From the NCBI GenBank assembly GCA_017987895.1, contig JAGNSU010000025.1, positions 1 to 38,578 of the forward strand: 38,578 nucleotides of DNA, given 5' to 3'. This DNA is from Flavobacteriales bacterium. GTDB taxonomy: Bacteria; Bacteroidota; Bacteroidia; Flavobacteriales_F; PHOS-HE28. A program made the translations under genes and the position numbers. Below are positions 1 to 8,585 of the stretch, piece after piece (within the stretch, counting starts at the first letter, position 1; every line of letters begins with the position of its first letter). The notes under the pieces were generated by a model. That model made no database searches and was not told the origin of the DNA. It worked only from the letters and a program-made list of their open reading frames with translations.

Positions 1-2
1 TC

Positions 3-578
3 GTGTTCGACATGTGCCAGCCCGACGATCGGGGGCAGTGGATCCGCTACCTCTACCTGCGTCTCGAAGCCGGTGATCCCGCCCCGGTGATCGCTGCCGC
101 CAAGGAGAAATGGAACGCACGTACCACGGATTTCCCCTTCGAGTACCAGTTCCTGGACGAACAACTGGACATGCAGTACGAGGCCCAGGGCCGCCTGGCG
201 AAATTGATCGGCATCTTCTCGTTGCTCGCGGTGTTCATCGCCTGCCTCGGCCTCTTCGCACTCGCCTCATGGACCGCGGAAAAACGCACGCGCGAGATCG
301 GCATCCGCAAGGTGATGGGCGCCGATACGATGCGCATCACCTACCTCGTCACGCGCGATTTCCTGCTGCTGGTCTTCCTAGGTGCATTGGTAGCGATGCC
401 CCTCGCCTGGTTCGGCGTGGGCCGTTGGCTGGAGAACTTCGCGTTCCGCACGGCGATCGAGCCCTTGGTGTTCGTGCTCGCGGCATTGGTGGTATTGATG
501 ATCGCCACCTTCACCGTGAGTTTCCGGGCGGTGCGGGCCGCGCAGACCGATCCAGTGCGCGCCTTGCGGCACGAGTGA
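3..578 (+). CDS. FtsX-like ABC transporter permease, C-terminal part (5' truncated by window)
   Basis: This is the C-terminal end of an inner-membrane MacB/FtsX-type permease. The frame is open to the left window edge, so the true start lies outside. The visible 191 residues hold a periplasmic tail and then three membrane segments, around residues 69-92, 120-140 and 158-178. The cytoplasmic coupling motif KRTREIGIRKVMGA follows the first segment, and the protein ends in DPVRALRHE. Both motifs are typical of the FtsX domain (PF02687) in Bacteroidota permeases. Such proteins work with an ATPase, often in peptide, lipoprotein or antimicrobial efflux; the substrate cannot be read here. It converges on the next gene with only 3 nt between the stop codons. 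Confidence 0.93.
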   Translation: MFDMCQPDDRGQWIRYLYLRLEAGDPAPVIAAAKEKWNARTTDFPFEYQFLDEQLDMQYEAQGRLAKLIGIFSLLAVFIACLGLFALASWTAEKRTREIGIRKVMGADTMRITYLVTRDFLLLVFLGALVAMPLAWFGVGRWLENFAFRTAIEPLVFVLAALVVLMIATFTVSFRAVRAAQTDPVRALRHE

Positions 579-581
579 GCA

Positions 582-2987
582 TCACTCTTTCACCACGCGG
601 ACGATCGACCGCCTTCCATCGGCGAACTCGGCCTGCAGGAAGTACAGGCCATCGGTCAGGTCCGCAAGGTCGAAGGTGATGCTTCCCTGCGCCTTTTCGA
701 TCGAACGCGAGGTGACGACACGTCCGGTGGCATCCAGAACCATAAGCCTTTGTGCAGCGTCGGCGCCGTCGAAGGAGATCACGAGCGATCCCGCCGTCGG
801 ATTGGGGCGTGCCGTCATGTCCGCGCAGCCTGCATTCTGGCCGGCACTTATGCCGACCCCATTGTCCGCATTGAACTTCACCAGGAACACATCGTAGTCA
901 CCACCTCCATACGTGTTCTGGTGACCGCCGTCGGCGATGGCCGATGGAGAGGCTGTCCTTCCGGTCATATACACCGCATCCATCCCGTCCAAGGCACAGA
1001 CCCAGGCCTGGTCATCCTGATCACCGCCGTAGTAGGTGGCCCAAAGCCGCGCCCCTGTCGCGTCGAACTTCGCGAGGAAGGCGTCGAACGTTCCACCTCC
1101 GTAGGTGTTTTGGTGACCTCCATCCGCGATCCCCTCGAGGGATTGGACCCAGCCGGTGATGTACACATGACCGAAGCTGTCGGCCACGCATGCATAGGCC
1201 AGCTCGTTCAAGGTCCCACCATAGTACGTGCTCCATAAGCGCTGTCCATCGCTGTCGAATTTGACGAGGAAGGCATCGCTCACTCCCCCGAAGGTGTTCT
1301 GGTGGCCCGCGCTTCCCACACCCGTCGCGGATTGCGTTTGTCCGGCTAGGTAGACATTACCGTTCACATCCGCTGTGCAGGTATGCCCGAACCCACCAGC
1401 ACTCTCCCCGGCGTAGTATGTGCCCCATTGCCGTACCCCGTTCGCGTCGAACTTCACCAGATAGGCATCACATGCGGGTCCGGGCACGGTGTCGTACCCA
1501 TTGCTCGCGATGCCTTGGTCCGAGAAGGTCTGCCCGGAGAGGAACACGTTCCCGTCGATATCCGTGGCGCAGCCGACCCCGGTATCGTTATCCCAACCAC
1601 CGTAGTAAGTACCCCATAGACGCGTTCCATCGCTGTTGAATTTCACGAGGAAGGCATCGTAGCTGCCACCTCCATAGGTGTTCTGGTGGCCACCGGAAGC
1701 TATGGCGGTAGGTACAGTGCTGGATTGTGTCGTGGCCGCCAGGCAAATATTCCCGTCATTGTCCACTGCGCATCGGCCGAATTGTTCCGTGGAAGGACCG
1801 CCATAGTAGGTCGCCCATTGGAGTTGTCCGTCGCCATCGAATTTCGCGAGATACAGGTCCATGAACCCGCCATGGGTGTCCTGGTGACCGCCCGAAGCGA
1901 TGCCGGATGTGGACTGGGTCTGGCCGGTGAGATAGACATCGGTGCCATGCACCGCACAGGACCGGCCATCGTCATAGTCGATGCCACCATAGTAGGTCGC
2001 CCACAACCGCGTTCCCGTGCTTGTGAACTTCGCCAGAAAGGCATCGAAGATCCCTCCGGCGTAGGTGTTCTGATAACCCCCATCGGCGATCCCGGCAGTG
2101 GATCCGCTGGTCCCGGCCAGATACACATTGCCTTCCGTATCCACCGCGCAGGAGGAGAAGAGGTATTCCTCCTCCACATCACCATAGTAGGTGGCCCAGA
2201 TGCGGTCGGGATCGATGACCAGGGTACGGCTTGGGTCGTAGGCACCCACGGCGAAGCCCAACGAATTGCCATCCAGCACGAAGCGGGTGGGGATCTCCGT
2301 GCCATCTTGAAAGCTCATGGGCGCCTTCTCGGTGAAGCGGCCCAGGCGGTTGCCATGGATCAGGTCGCCTCGCGCGTCCACGTGCAGTTCTTCCTGGTGA
2401 ACGAAGCGCAGGCGTATCTGTCCCGGATCGGCGCCGGGATGTACTACAAAGTCGTACTTCACGCCGTGTTCGGTCGTGCGGACCACCCAGTCGATCCCGG
2501 AGTACACATCGTGATAGATCACGCGGTGGTACACTCGCACGTCGAGCGCATCGTGGGTGTAGTAGTGAAGGCGTTCATCGGTCGGGTGTTCGGTGGTGAT
2601 GGGGGCATGCGGATCGGCGCCGTCCAGCAACACGTCCATCCGGTAGGTTTCGATCCGCCGCTTCTTCTGCGAGGCTTCGATGTCGACAGCGTTCAACGGA
2701 TCGGGATCCGTGCTCCGGTCCTTCGCCTCGGCATCTTCGATCGCGTGCACACGGGTGAACTGGTACGCGATGCCATTGCCGAGCAGGAAAACGCTGGTTC
2801 CGCCCTGGGTAAGCCGATACCGCACAAAGGACGCGGGCCTTCCATCCATGGTGCGCAGCTGTCCTTTGTTCTCTTCGAAACCGGAGCTCGTTGGCCGCTT
2901 GTCCGAGCGGAGAGGAGCGCCTTGGGTCGTGTTGGCGACGAACGCCATGGTCAGCACGGCCATCCGGAACGAGAACGTGGGTTTCAT
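582..2987 (-). CDS. Secreted seven-bladed SBBP beta-propeller protein with T9SS sorting domain
   Basis: An 801-residue exoprotein. A signal peptide (residues 1-23) precedes a conserved N-terminal module (about 35-260, opening with FEENKGQLR, as in the DUF7948 module found before SBBP repeats). Then come exactly seven repeats of about 64 residues (about 262-710), each starting (I/L/Q)W(A/G/S)TYYGG and ending D(A/L)(F/Y)L(A/V)KF. Each repeat carries one cysteine at the same place (CAVD, CATD, CTAD, CVAD, CALD). The C-terminus (about 725-801) has RPNP, then LDATGR, and ends VVKE, a type A T9SS sorting domain. Seven repeats fit one closed seven-bladed propeller. The protein is probably surface-displayed; its ligand is unknown. 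Its stop almost touches the convergent permease gene, and a -7 box lies 40 nt upstream of the start. Confidence 0.9.
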   Translation of the reverse strand: MKPTFSFRMAVLTMAFVANTTQGAPLRSDKRPTSSGFEENKGQLRTMDGRPASFVRYRLTQGGTSVFLLGNGIAYQFTRVHAIEDAEAKDRSTDPDPLNAVDIEASQKKRRIETYRMDVLLDGADPHAPITTEHPTDERLHYYTHDALDVRVYHRVIYHDVYSGIDWVVRTTEHGVKYDFVVHPGADPGQIRLRFVHQEELHVDARGDLIHGNRLGRFTEKAPMSFQDGTEIPTRFVLDGNSLGFAVGAYDPSRTLVIDPDRIWATYYGDVEEEYLFSSCAVDTEGNVYLAGTSGSTAGIADGGYQNTYAGGIFDAFLAKFTSTGTRLWATYYGGIDYDDGRSCAVHGTDVYLTGQTQSTSGIASGGHQDTHGGFMDLYLAKFDGDGQLQWATYYGGPSTEQFGRCAVDNDGNICLAATTQSSTVPTAIASGGHQNTYGGGSYDAFLVKFNSDGTRLWGTYYGGWDNDTGVGCATDIDGNVFLSGQTFSDQGIASNGYDTVPGPACDAYLVKFDANGVRQWGTYYAGESAGGFGHTCTADVNGNVYLAGQTQSATGVGSAGHQNTFGGVSDAFLVKFDSDGQRLWSTYYGGTLNELAYACVADSFGHVYITGWVQSLEGIADGGHQNTYGGGTFDAFLAKFDATGARLWATYYGGDQDDQAWVCALDGMDAVYMTGRTASPSAIADGGHQNTYGGGDYDVFLVKFNADNGVGISAGQNAGCADMTARPNPTAGSLVISFDGADAAQRLMVLDATGRVVTSRSIEKAQGSITFDLADLTDGLYFLQAEFADGRRSIVRVVKE

Positions 2988-3026
2988 GGGCTGCGGTCAG
3001 GTTGCGCGCGTAGGCTGCGGTCATGG

Positions 3027-3033
3027 CAAGATA
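3027..3033 (-). promoter_or_regulatory. Putative -7 box (TATCTTG) of the SBBP propeller gene
   Basis: On the minus strand CTATCTTG lies 40 nt upstream of the ATG at 2987. It matches the boxes before the genes starting at 14647 and 15742 and resembles the Bacteroidota TAnnTTTG element. No clear -33 TTG is visible. Confidence 0.45.
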
Positions 3034-3063
3034 GCGAGCTGCCTTCTGCGGAACGCTGGGTCC

Positions 3064-3083
3064 CCGTCCGCGTGCGCGGACGG
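3064..3083. other. Perfect GC-rich hairpin in a divergent intergenic region
   Basis: CCGTCCGC and GCGGACGG form a perfect 8-bp stem around GTGC. The hairpin sits between two divergently transcribed genes (starts at 2987 and 3160), so it is not a terminator for either. It may fold in the leader of the rhodanese gene, or it may be a binding site. The rest of the 172-nt intergenic region shows only the -7 box above and a short direct repeat, gctgcggtca, near 2991-3021. Confidence 0.4.
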
Positions 3084-3159
3084 TGGCTTCGGTTTCCGAC
3101 GGTTCCTATGTTGACGAAGTGTTGGCCCATAAAGCGCTCGGGCGTGTGAACTTCGAGCC

Positions 3160-4383
3160 ATGGACCCGCGCACGTTCCCCTTGCTCCTTGCCGTGACCTG
3201 TACCGCGATCACGGCGAACGCCCAGTATGAAGGCGACAACACCCGCTACCGCACGATCTCCTTCGAGGATCTGCCCGCTGCATTGGCGAAGTCGCCCAAG
3301 GCGCTGATCCTCGATGTGCGCACTCCCGGCGAGTACAGTGACACGTCACACTGGGCCAGCCTGAACATCGGGCACCTGAAGGGCGCGAAGAACATAGATC
3401 ACCGGGAGGTTGGCAAGCGCCTGAGCGAACTTCCGGATCACGACCAACCCATCTACCTCTACTGTTCGCACAGCCAGCGCAGTCGACGGGTGGGCAACAT
3501 GCTGATCGACAGCGGCTATACGAACGTGATCAACGTGAACGGCGGCATGAGCCGCTACTGGAACGAACTTGACCGCTTGTCCATGATGGACGGCTTGATC
3601 GAACGCTCCGCGGGTTATGGGATCATCAACGCGCAACGGCTCTGCGACATGCGTTCATCACGTCCCGTGTTCCTGCTGGACGTACGCGCTGACTCATTGG
3701 TCGCGCCGGGGAAGAAGCCGGAGTGGGTAAGCGCGTACGGTGCGGTGAAAGGCGCTACGCACATCCCGATCGAACGGCTCAAGGAAGCCGAACCGCAGCT
3801 GCCGCGCGATCGCCCGATCGTGGTGGTGGGTGCCTATACCGCCGATGCGGCCAAAGCGGCAAGTGCACTGGTCGCCCAAGGCTTCAAGGAGGTGCATGTC
3901 CTCTTCAACGGGTTGGAAGGCATGATCGACGTAAGCGATGCGCACTGCTCGTGCAAGAAGGACATCTGGAGCAGCGACGCGCCCTATTCCGCCATGGGGC
4001 TCGATCGCCTGGATACCGTCGCGCTATTGTCCGGCAAGCAGGTGATGATCGACATCCGACCGAAGGAAGAGTACGATGGAACTGCCAAGGATGCATGGAT
4101 GAACACGGGCCGCTTCCGCCAGGCGAAGCATATTCCGGCCTCGGAAATTCGCGAGAGGATCGCTTCGAGCGGGATCACCAAGAACACACCGTTGGTGTTG
4201 ATCGGACGAGGGTTGGACGAAGAGCTATTCAACACCGCTCGGATACTGACGGACCTCGGATACGAAGCGGTGACCATCCTCACCACCGGTCTTTGGGGCG
4301 TCCGTTGGGAAGCGCACAATCTGCCGGGGCGATCTGCCTGGGATGCGTGGGTGATGCCCCCGGTCCCATCTCCTTCGCCCTGA
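3160..4383 (+). CDS. Secreted or periplasmic triple rhodanese-domain protein
   Basis: A 407-residue protein with a signal peptide (1-22, ending ANAQ) and three rhodanese folds in a row. Domain 1 (about 32-140) has LDVRTPGEY and the active loop YCSHSQRS, with the catalytic cysteine at residue 102. Domain 2 (about 155-270) has LLDVRADS, but its loop reads VVGAYTADAAKAA with no cysteine. Domain 3 (about 280-398) has MIDIRPKEEYD, and its loop reads LIGRGLDEEL, again without cysteine. So one sulfurtransferase centre and two presumably inactive domains are present. Rhodaneses carry persulfide sulfur; a periplasmic one may serve sulfur transfer or redox repair. No sorting domain or lipobox is seen. 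The gene stands alone on the plus strand. Confidence 0.88.
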   Translation: MDPRTFPLLLAVTCTAITANAQYEGDNTRYRTISFEDLPAALAKSPKALILDVRTPGEYSDTSHWASLNIGHLKGAKNIDHREVGKRLSELPDHDQPIYLYCSHSQRSRRVGNMLIDSGYTNVINVNGGMSRYWNELDRLSMMDGLIERSAGYGIINAQRLCDMRSSRPVFLLDVRADSLVAPGKKPEWVSAYGAVKGATHIPIERLKEAEPQLPRDRPIVVVGAYTADAAKAASALVAQGFKEVHVLFNGLEGMIDVSDAHCSCKKDIWSSDAPYSAMGLDRLDTVALLSGKQVMIDIRPKEEYDGTAKDAWMNTGRFRQAKHIPASEIRERIASSGITKNTPLVLIGRGLDEELFNTARILTDLGYEAVTILTTGLWGVRWEAHNLPGRSAWDAWVMPPVPSPSP

Positions 4384-4604
4384 GCCCCGAACCGATGGCG
4401 GCGACGCGCTCGTGGGCCATCGGCAATGACCGCATCGCCGCTACGGTGAGCGTCACGTTGCCCGCATGCGGTTGTTCTTCGCTTCGTGCGTCACCTCCGC
4501 AAGCCCTAGCACCTCCTTGAGAGGTGGCACGTACACACCGAAGCGGCCGCGTAGTCCCTTCTTCGAGCCGAACCCGTCCGCGCATTTCCATGGTGATGAA
4601 AGGG
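4384..4604. other. Convergent intergenic region with a weak coding-like remnant
   Basis: This 221-nt gap lies between the converging rhodanese and NTF2-like genes. No clear terminator is seen. On the minus strand about 4453-4590 reads as protein-like sequence (SKKGLRGRFGVYVPPLKEVL, then GLAEVTHEAKNNRMRAT and a stop). It has no convincing start, and its upstream part would overlap the NTF2-like gene. It could be the eroded tail of a lost gene or chance; I do not recognise the family. Confidence 0.25.
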
Positions 4605-5120
4605 CTAGCCAGGGCTCTCTGCCGAGGTGCCGCCCGGCGCAGCGGCTTCGTGATCGGAGTTCCAGATCTCCCGATGCACCTTCCACACGCTGCCTTCGTT
4701 GCGGTAGATCGCGATGAACTTGCCGGCGTCCAGCACCGTGCCCTCATCGTCGATCACCTTGTAGGTGCCCACTTCGGTCACCTCGTCCGCCGTGCCGCTC
4801 ACTTCCTCGCCTTTGATGTCCAGCGTGGTGGTCTGGCTGTTGCCATCGAACCAGTAGAACTTGGTGATGCCCTCGATGCCACAGATGCGCGGCATGTTGG
4901 GTGCCATCACGCAGGCATCCTTGGTGTAGCGCGCGGCGAAGTAAGCCGTGGTGCTATCGCGGAAGCGGTCGTGGTAGTGTACGTTCATGCTGTCGAGCAC
5001 GGCCTTCACCACCGCCGTGGAGAAAGGAGGTGCCGCGTGGGCTGGGTCAGTGGGGTGGTTGCCACAGGCGATCCATAGTGCGGCCGTGGCGGAGCAAAGG
5101 AGGAGATGGGTGGTCTTCAT
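4605..5120 (-). CDS. SnoaL/DUF4440-like (NTF2-fold) lipoprotein
   Basis: A 171-residue protein with a lipoprotein signal: LWIAC places the lipidated cysteine at residue 19. The rest fits one small NTF2-like fold. It has an N-terminal helix (FSTAVVKAVLDSMN), the stretch AAYFAARYTKDACVMAPNMP-like in character, GIEGITKFYWF, and the final strands GKFIAIYRNEGSVWKVHREIWN, typical of DUF4440/SnoaL_3 proteins. These bind small ligands or act as simple isomerases, but many have no known activity and none can be assigned here. It is probably anchored in the inner or outer membrane facing the periplasm. A -7-like box lies 12 nt upstream of the ATG. Confidence 0.8.
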   Translation of the reverse strand: MKTTHLLLCSATAALWIACGNHPTDPAHAAPPFSTAVVKAVLDSMNVHYHDRFRDSTTAYFAARYTKDACVMAPNMPRICGIEGITKFYWFDGNSQTTTLDIKGEEVSGTADEVTEVGTYKVIDDEGTVLDAGKFIAIYRNEGSVWKVHREIWNSDHEAAAPGGTSAESPG

Positions 5121-5131
5121 GGTCGTGGTGC

Positions 5132-5138
5132 CAAAGTA
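5132..5138 (-). promoter_or_regulatory. Putative -7 box (TACTTTG) of the NTF2-like lipoprotein gene
   Basis: Minus-strand CTACTTTG ends 12 nt before the ATG at 5120. It is close to TAnnTTTG with one base fewer in the spacer. No -33 element is evident in the 93-nt intergenic region. Confidence 0.4.
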
Positions 5139-5213
5139 GTTGGTTGTCCCAACGCCCCCATCTGCGCGCAGCGCTTGCCGTCAGCCTGCCTTTCGCGCGC
5201 TAAAGGACCGCGG

Positions 5214-7502
5214 TTATTCCTTCGTGAACCTGGCGTTCGATCGCCTGCCCGATCGGTCGACCAACGTAAGCACGTATGCACCCGAGGCGAGCTTTCGCAC
5301 GTCCATGCGCAGGGTTCCGGCACCGTTCCCTGACGCAAGCAAAGGCAGTGGGACCCGCCGCCCATCGAGGCCGATCGCCCAGGCTTGGTGCGGAACGTAT
5401 CCTTCCGGCACCATCACGTTGAGTTGATCGGCCACGGGAACGGGGAACACCTGCAACTCGCGCGCGCTGCTCTGGGGCACCGCAACGGACATATCGTGGA
5501 CGATCACGGTGGCATCCGGTGTGCGGATCGCCGGATTGAAGTCGAAGTAGATATCCGCACGGTTGGTGATCTCCTGTCCCAGGGTGAGCGGAAGGTCCGG
5601 CTTGATGCGGAAGCTGACGAGCCCGTGGCTGCCAGCCTCATTGCTGTTGCTGTCCGGTAGGTTGATGTTATCGAAAGTGAACGTGACGATGCCCTCGGCC
5701 GTGAGCGAGTACGTGCATGTATGCGACATGGCTCCGAGCCGGAAGGTCTGCACGTCCAGGGCTTCCGGCAGTGTGTCGCGCAGCACCACCGTCGTGGCCT
5801 CGGCGTTGCCGGTGTTCTGGAAGTGTATGGTGTACTCCAGGATGCTGTCGTTCGCGATATGGTAGTATGGCGAGGGAACGACCTCCTTGGTGTTGGGATC
5901 ATAGGCGCCGACGATGGTGCGGTCGATGGTGGACGTGTTGTTCGCGAGGCTCGTTTCGCTGCTATCCTGCGTGAAACTGAACGTGTAGGGTATGGATGTG
6001 CCGATCAACAATGGATCCGGTGGTGTGGTCAACTCTACTGTAAGGATTTGAAGGCTGTTCGGTCCGAGGGCAGGTAGCTGCCAGGAGATCGTTTGCCCCG
6101 TCACGGACTGTGGCGCGGGGTCGGCCGAAACGTACGTGATCTCCGGTGCGATGGTCATCGTGGCGGTGATCGGTCCGGTGGTGAGCAGCGATCCATTGTT
6201 GATCACGCCATAGGCTTGATGCGTGAATCCCGGCCGCGCGCGCTCGGCGTTCGCGTGGGCGATGGGGTCCAGGTCCAACGCCGCTGATGCAGGACTGAAG
6301 TTCATCGTCCAGGTCTTGAGCGAATCCTGCACGATGGTCAACGGATCACCGGTGATCTCGATCGGCGTGGTGAGCAAGGTCGAAGACCCGGTGACAGCGG
6401 TCCCTGCGCAGGCCAGGTCGGCTGTGCTGGAGGAAGTGAGCATGTTGGTCCAAACCGACGAGCCGCTGTAGTCGTCGCTCGCGATCATCAAGGTGTCGCC
6501 GTGCGGTTGCCGGGCCAGGAGGAGGCGGGCTGCCAAGCCAGGGACGCCCGCGGACCACTGACCCACGTACGCCCCGTTGGCATCGGTTTCGAGCAAGACG
6601 CCTTCCCCGTAGAGCAGCACATGTCCGTTGGAAAGTTCTCGAACGCCCTCGCCAAGGAACTGATCGATATGATAATAAGGGTAGGAATGGCGCCAGAGCA
6701 CCCCTCCTTGAGCATCGATGCGAGTGAGGAACCAGTTTGCCCCGCCATCGTCACCGGCCAGGATGATCTCCCCGTTCATGCTGTGGACGGGGCAAAAGCC
6801 GAGAAAGGGCCAGGACCTCTTCCACAGCAGGTTGCCATCGGGGTCCAGTCGGATCACGTGGGTCGAGGATGGGGAGGTGACCGTGGCGACCATGGTTATG
6901 TCCCCGTTATTTTCCACGAAGACCTTCAGAACACTCTGCCAGCTGACCCCTACACGATAACGCTTTGTCCAGACCGGGATCGCATCGGCATCCAGCTTCG
7001 AGAGGCTGAGGCCTTGGTTGGTGTAGATGGGAAAGAGATACCCGCCGCCCGGAAGTTCGATCAGGGCGCGCGGGTCGGGGTTCATCTCTGGCACCGAATC
7101 GAGCATGTAGATGCGGGCCCACACGGTATTTCCGTTGGCGTCGATCTGTGCGGCGTACATGTTCTCGTACGCGGCCTGCTGCGGCCAGAACTTGCCGGTG
7201 ATCAATGCACCACCGTTCGAGGTGCTGGTGATGGCCCCCGGAAGTGCCCAATTATTAGTGGGGTCCATGTGCTTGAAGTTCCGGTTCCACATCACCTGGC
7301 CAGTGGGCGACCAACGCGTGGTGACGGGGCCAGTGGCCGTATTGTAGAGCGTCAGGGTCAAGCCTCCTCCACCCTCGCGATGTACACCGTGGATCAGATT
7401 GAAGTCCTGCCCATCGGGCATCGGGTTGGCCGTCTGGTTGCAGAGCTGCGCTTGCGCTTGCAGGGCCAGGAAGGCGATCAAAAGGGCGGATGTCTTGTAC
7501 AT
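5214..7502 (-). CDS. Large T9SS-sorted protein: propeller-like N-terminus plus DUF7619-type repeat domain
   Basis: A 762-residue secreted protein. I chose the ATG at 7502 (MYKTSALLIAFLALQAQAQ) because it opens a clean signal peptide and lies 18 nt after a -7-like box; an in-frame start six codons upstream is possible. Residues about 25-370 show repeated GG(G/A)(Y/L) and W(T/N)R strands typical of beta-propellers. Residues about 530-660 (YHIANDSILEYTIHFQNTGN, LRDTLPEALDV, then RADIYFDFNPAIRTP) match the DUF7619/conserved-repeat surface domain of Bacteroidota. The tail (about 685-762) has FPVPVADQL, GLDGRR and ends RFTKE, a T9SS type A sorting domain. The function is unknown; probably an adhesin-like or structural surface protein. 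Confidence 0.87.
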   Translation of the reverse strand: MYKTSALLIAFLALQAQAQLCNQTANPMPDGQDFNLIHGVHREGGGGLTLTLYNTATGPVTTRWSPTGQVMWNRNFKHMDPTNNWALPGAITSTSNGGALITGKFWPQQAAYENMYAAQIDANGNTVWARIYMLDSVPEMNPDPRALIELPGGGYLFPIYTNQGLSLSKLDADAIPVWTKRYRVGVSWQSVLKVFVENNGDITMVATVTSPSSTHVIRLDPDGNLLWKRSWPFLGFCPVHSMNGEIILAGDDGGANWFLTRIDAQGGVLWRHSYPYYHIDQFLGEGVRELSNGHVLLYGEGVLLETDANGAYVGQWSAGVPGLAARLLLARQPHGDTLMIASDDYSGSSVWTNMLTSSSTADLACAGTAVTGSSTLLTTPIEITGDPLTIVQDSLKTWTMNFSPASAALDLDPIAHANAERARPGFTHQAYGVINNGSLLTTGPITATMTIAPEITYVSADPAPQSVTGQTISWQLPALGPNSLQILTVELTTPPDPLLIGTSIPYTFSFTQDSSETSLANNTSTIDRTIVGAYDPNTKEVVPSPYYHIANDSILEYTIHFQNTGNAEATTVVLRDTLPEALDVQTFRLGAMSHTCTYSLTAEGIVTFTFDNINLPDSNSNEAGSHGLVSFRIKPDLPLTLGQEITNRADIYFDFNPAIRTPDATVIVHDMSVAVPQSSARELQVFPVPVADQLNVMVPEGYVPHQAWAIGLDGRRVPLPLLASGNGAGTLRMDVRKLASGAYVLTLVDRSGRRSNARFTKE

Positions 7503-7519
7503 GGGGATGATCTCGTACA

Positions 7520-7527
7520 CGAAGGAA
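7520..7527 (-). promoter_or_regulatory. Putative -7 box (TTCCTTCG) before the large T9SS gene
   Basis: Minus-strand TTCCTTCG, followed by TGTAC, lies 18 nt upstream of the ATG at 7502. It resembles TTCCTTTGTACC before the MuiA-like gene at almost the same spacing, and it supports the chosen start. Confidence 0.4.
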
Positions 7528-7541
7528 CTCTATCCCGTCAA

Positions 7542-7566
7542 CCACGGGCGGTGCGCCCACCCGTGG
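7542..7566 (-). terminator. GC-rich hairpin downstream of the seven-gene run
   Basis: CCACGGG (7542-7548) pairs with CCCGTGG (7560-7566), with further pairing possible inside. It begins 54 nt after the stop of the last gene in the minus-strand run. There is no T-tract, as with other hairpins in this window. Confidence 0.45.
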
Positions 7567-7619
7567 ATCTCCACCCAGTTCTGTTGAAGGAGCGCATCGA
7601 GTTCGCTCCAGCGGCACGT

Positions 7620-8582
7620 TCAACCCGGACGGACGAACACGGGAGCCTGCTCGCTGAGCGTATCGGCCGCTAGGGCCGTGACCTTTCCACTAACCATGTC
7701 CATCAGGAAGATGTCGTAGTGTGGACGTTCTTCACCCGTGATCACTGGCGTACCGCTGTACACGAGCAGTTTCCCGTCCGGGCTCCAGGCATGCCAGTCC
7801 TCATCGAAGCCGTCGGGTGTGATCTGCTTTTCGTCCGTTCCATCGGGCTTGATGCTGAAGATGCTCAGGTTCCCCTTGCGGTGGGAGCAATATGTAATGC
7901 GATCGCGGTTCGGCTCCCATCGCGGCGGACCCGCATGATACTGCCACCATTGCGCAGTGGTGTCATCGGCCGGGTAGTGGGTGAGTTGCCGCACACCGCC
8001 GCCATCCGTGTTCATCACGTACAGTTCATCGTGGTAGCCGGTGTCCTGCTTGAACTTCGCGTGCGCCCCGCGGAACACGATGCGCTGCCCGTCCGGCGAG
8101 AAGCACGGATCGTTGGCATAGGCGAGCCCGTGGTAGAGCGTGTCCAAGTGCCTGCCATTGCGATCGATGCGGAAGAAAGCCGTGTCGCGGATCCCCTTCG
8201 GGTCCACGATAAGCTCGCCGCCATCCATGCGCGCCGACATCCAGCTGTCCTGCATCTGGTGATCGCTGATCCTACGCACGTTCTTACCGTTCGCGTCCAT
8301 CGCATAGAGGAAGTAGCAGCGGTGGCAGGTGTCGCGGTCGCTCAGGAAGTAGATCTCGTCCTCGTGCGCGCTATACACCCAATCCACACCAGGCGTATTG
8401 GTGATGTTCTTCGCGTTCTTCCCATCCAGGTCCCGCACGAAGATCTCGTAGTTGTCTTCCGGTGTGTTGGTGTATGCGTTGTAGGCGATGCGCAGCTCGG
8501 GCGCCGCATCTGCTACCTCGGCTGGAGGTGGACTGGTGCATGAGGCGGCCAAGGCGATGAGAGCTAGATGCTCAGGTTTCAT
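7620..8582 (-). CDS. TolB-like PD40 beta-propeller lipoprotein
   Basis: A 320-residue lipoprotein: LAASC gives a lipidated cysteine at residue 15, followed by a proline-rich linker. The body has PD40/WD40-like blades with the signatures CFSPDGQRIVFRG and AWSPDGKLLVYSG, plus YEIFVRDLDGKN, YFLYAMDANGKN, LYVMNTDGGGV, LSIFSIKPDG and IFLMDMVSGK. This is the TolB C-terminal fold, but there is no TolB N-terminal domain, so it is unlikely to be the Tol-Pal TolB. A CxxC pair (DTCHRCYF) is present in one blade. It is the last gene of the minus-strand run, 3 nt after a paralogous PD40 gene. The role is unknown; it may bind a peptide or protein partner in the periplasm. Confidence 0.86.
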   Translation of the reverse strand: MKPEHLALIALAASCTSPPPAEVADAAPELRIAYNAYTNTPEDNYEIFVRDLDGKNAKNITNTPGVDWVYSAHEDEIYFLSDRDTCHRCYFLYAMDANGKNVRRISDHQMQDSWMSARMDGGELIVDPKGIRDTAFFRIDRNGRHLDTLYHGLAYANDPCFSPDGQRIVFRGAHAKFKQDTGYHDELYVMNTDGGGVRQLTHYPADDTTAQWWQYHAGPPRWEPNRDRITYCSHRKGNLSIFSIKPDGTDEKQITPDGFDEDWHAWSPDGKLLVYSGTPVITGEERPHYDIFLMDMVSGKVTALAADTLSEQAPVFVRPG

Positions 8583-8585
8583 GGT

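Noticed and set aside
877..2170. Regularly spaced repeats that could suggest a CRISPR or satellite array
   Set aside because: The period is about 190 nt, in frame and degenerate; it is the coding repeat of the seven-bladed propeller.
1686..3149. Long plus-strand open frame opposite the SBBP gene
   Set aside because: It has no signal or known domain, is rich in shadow-like H, R, G and V, and the minus-strand frame has clear repeats and a sorting tail. High GC creates such antisense frames.
7620..8582. Assignment of the PD40 lipoprotein as TolB of the Tol-Pal system
   Set aside because: There is no TolB N-terminal domain, no Tol or Pal neighbour, and a lipobox that TolB lacks.
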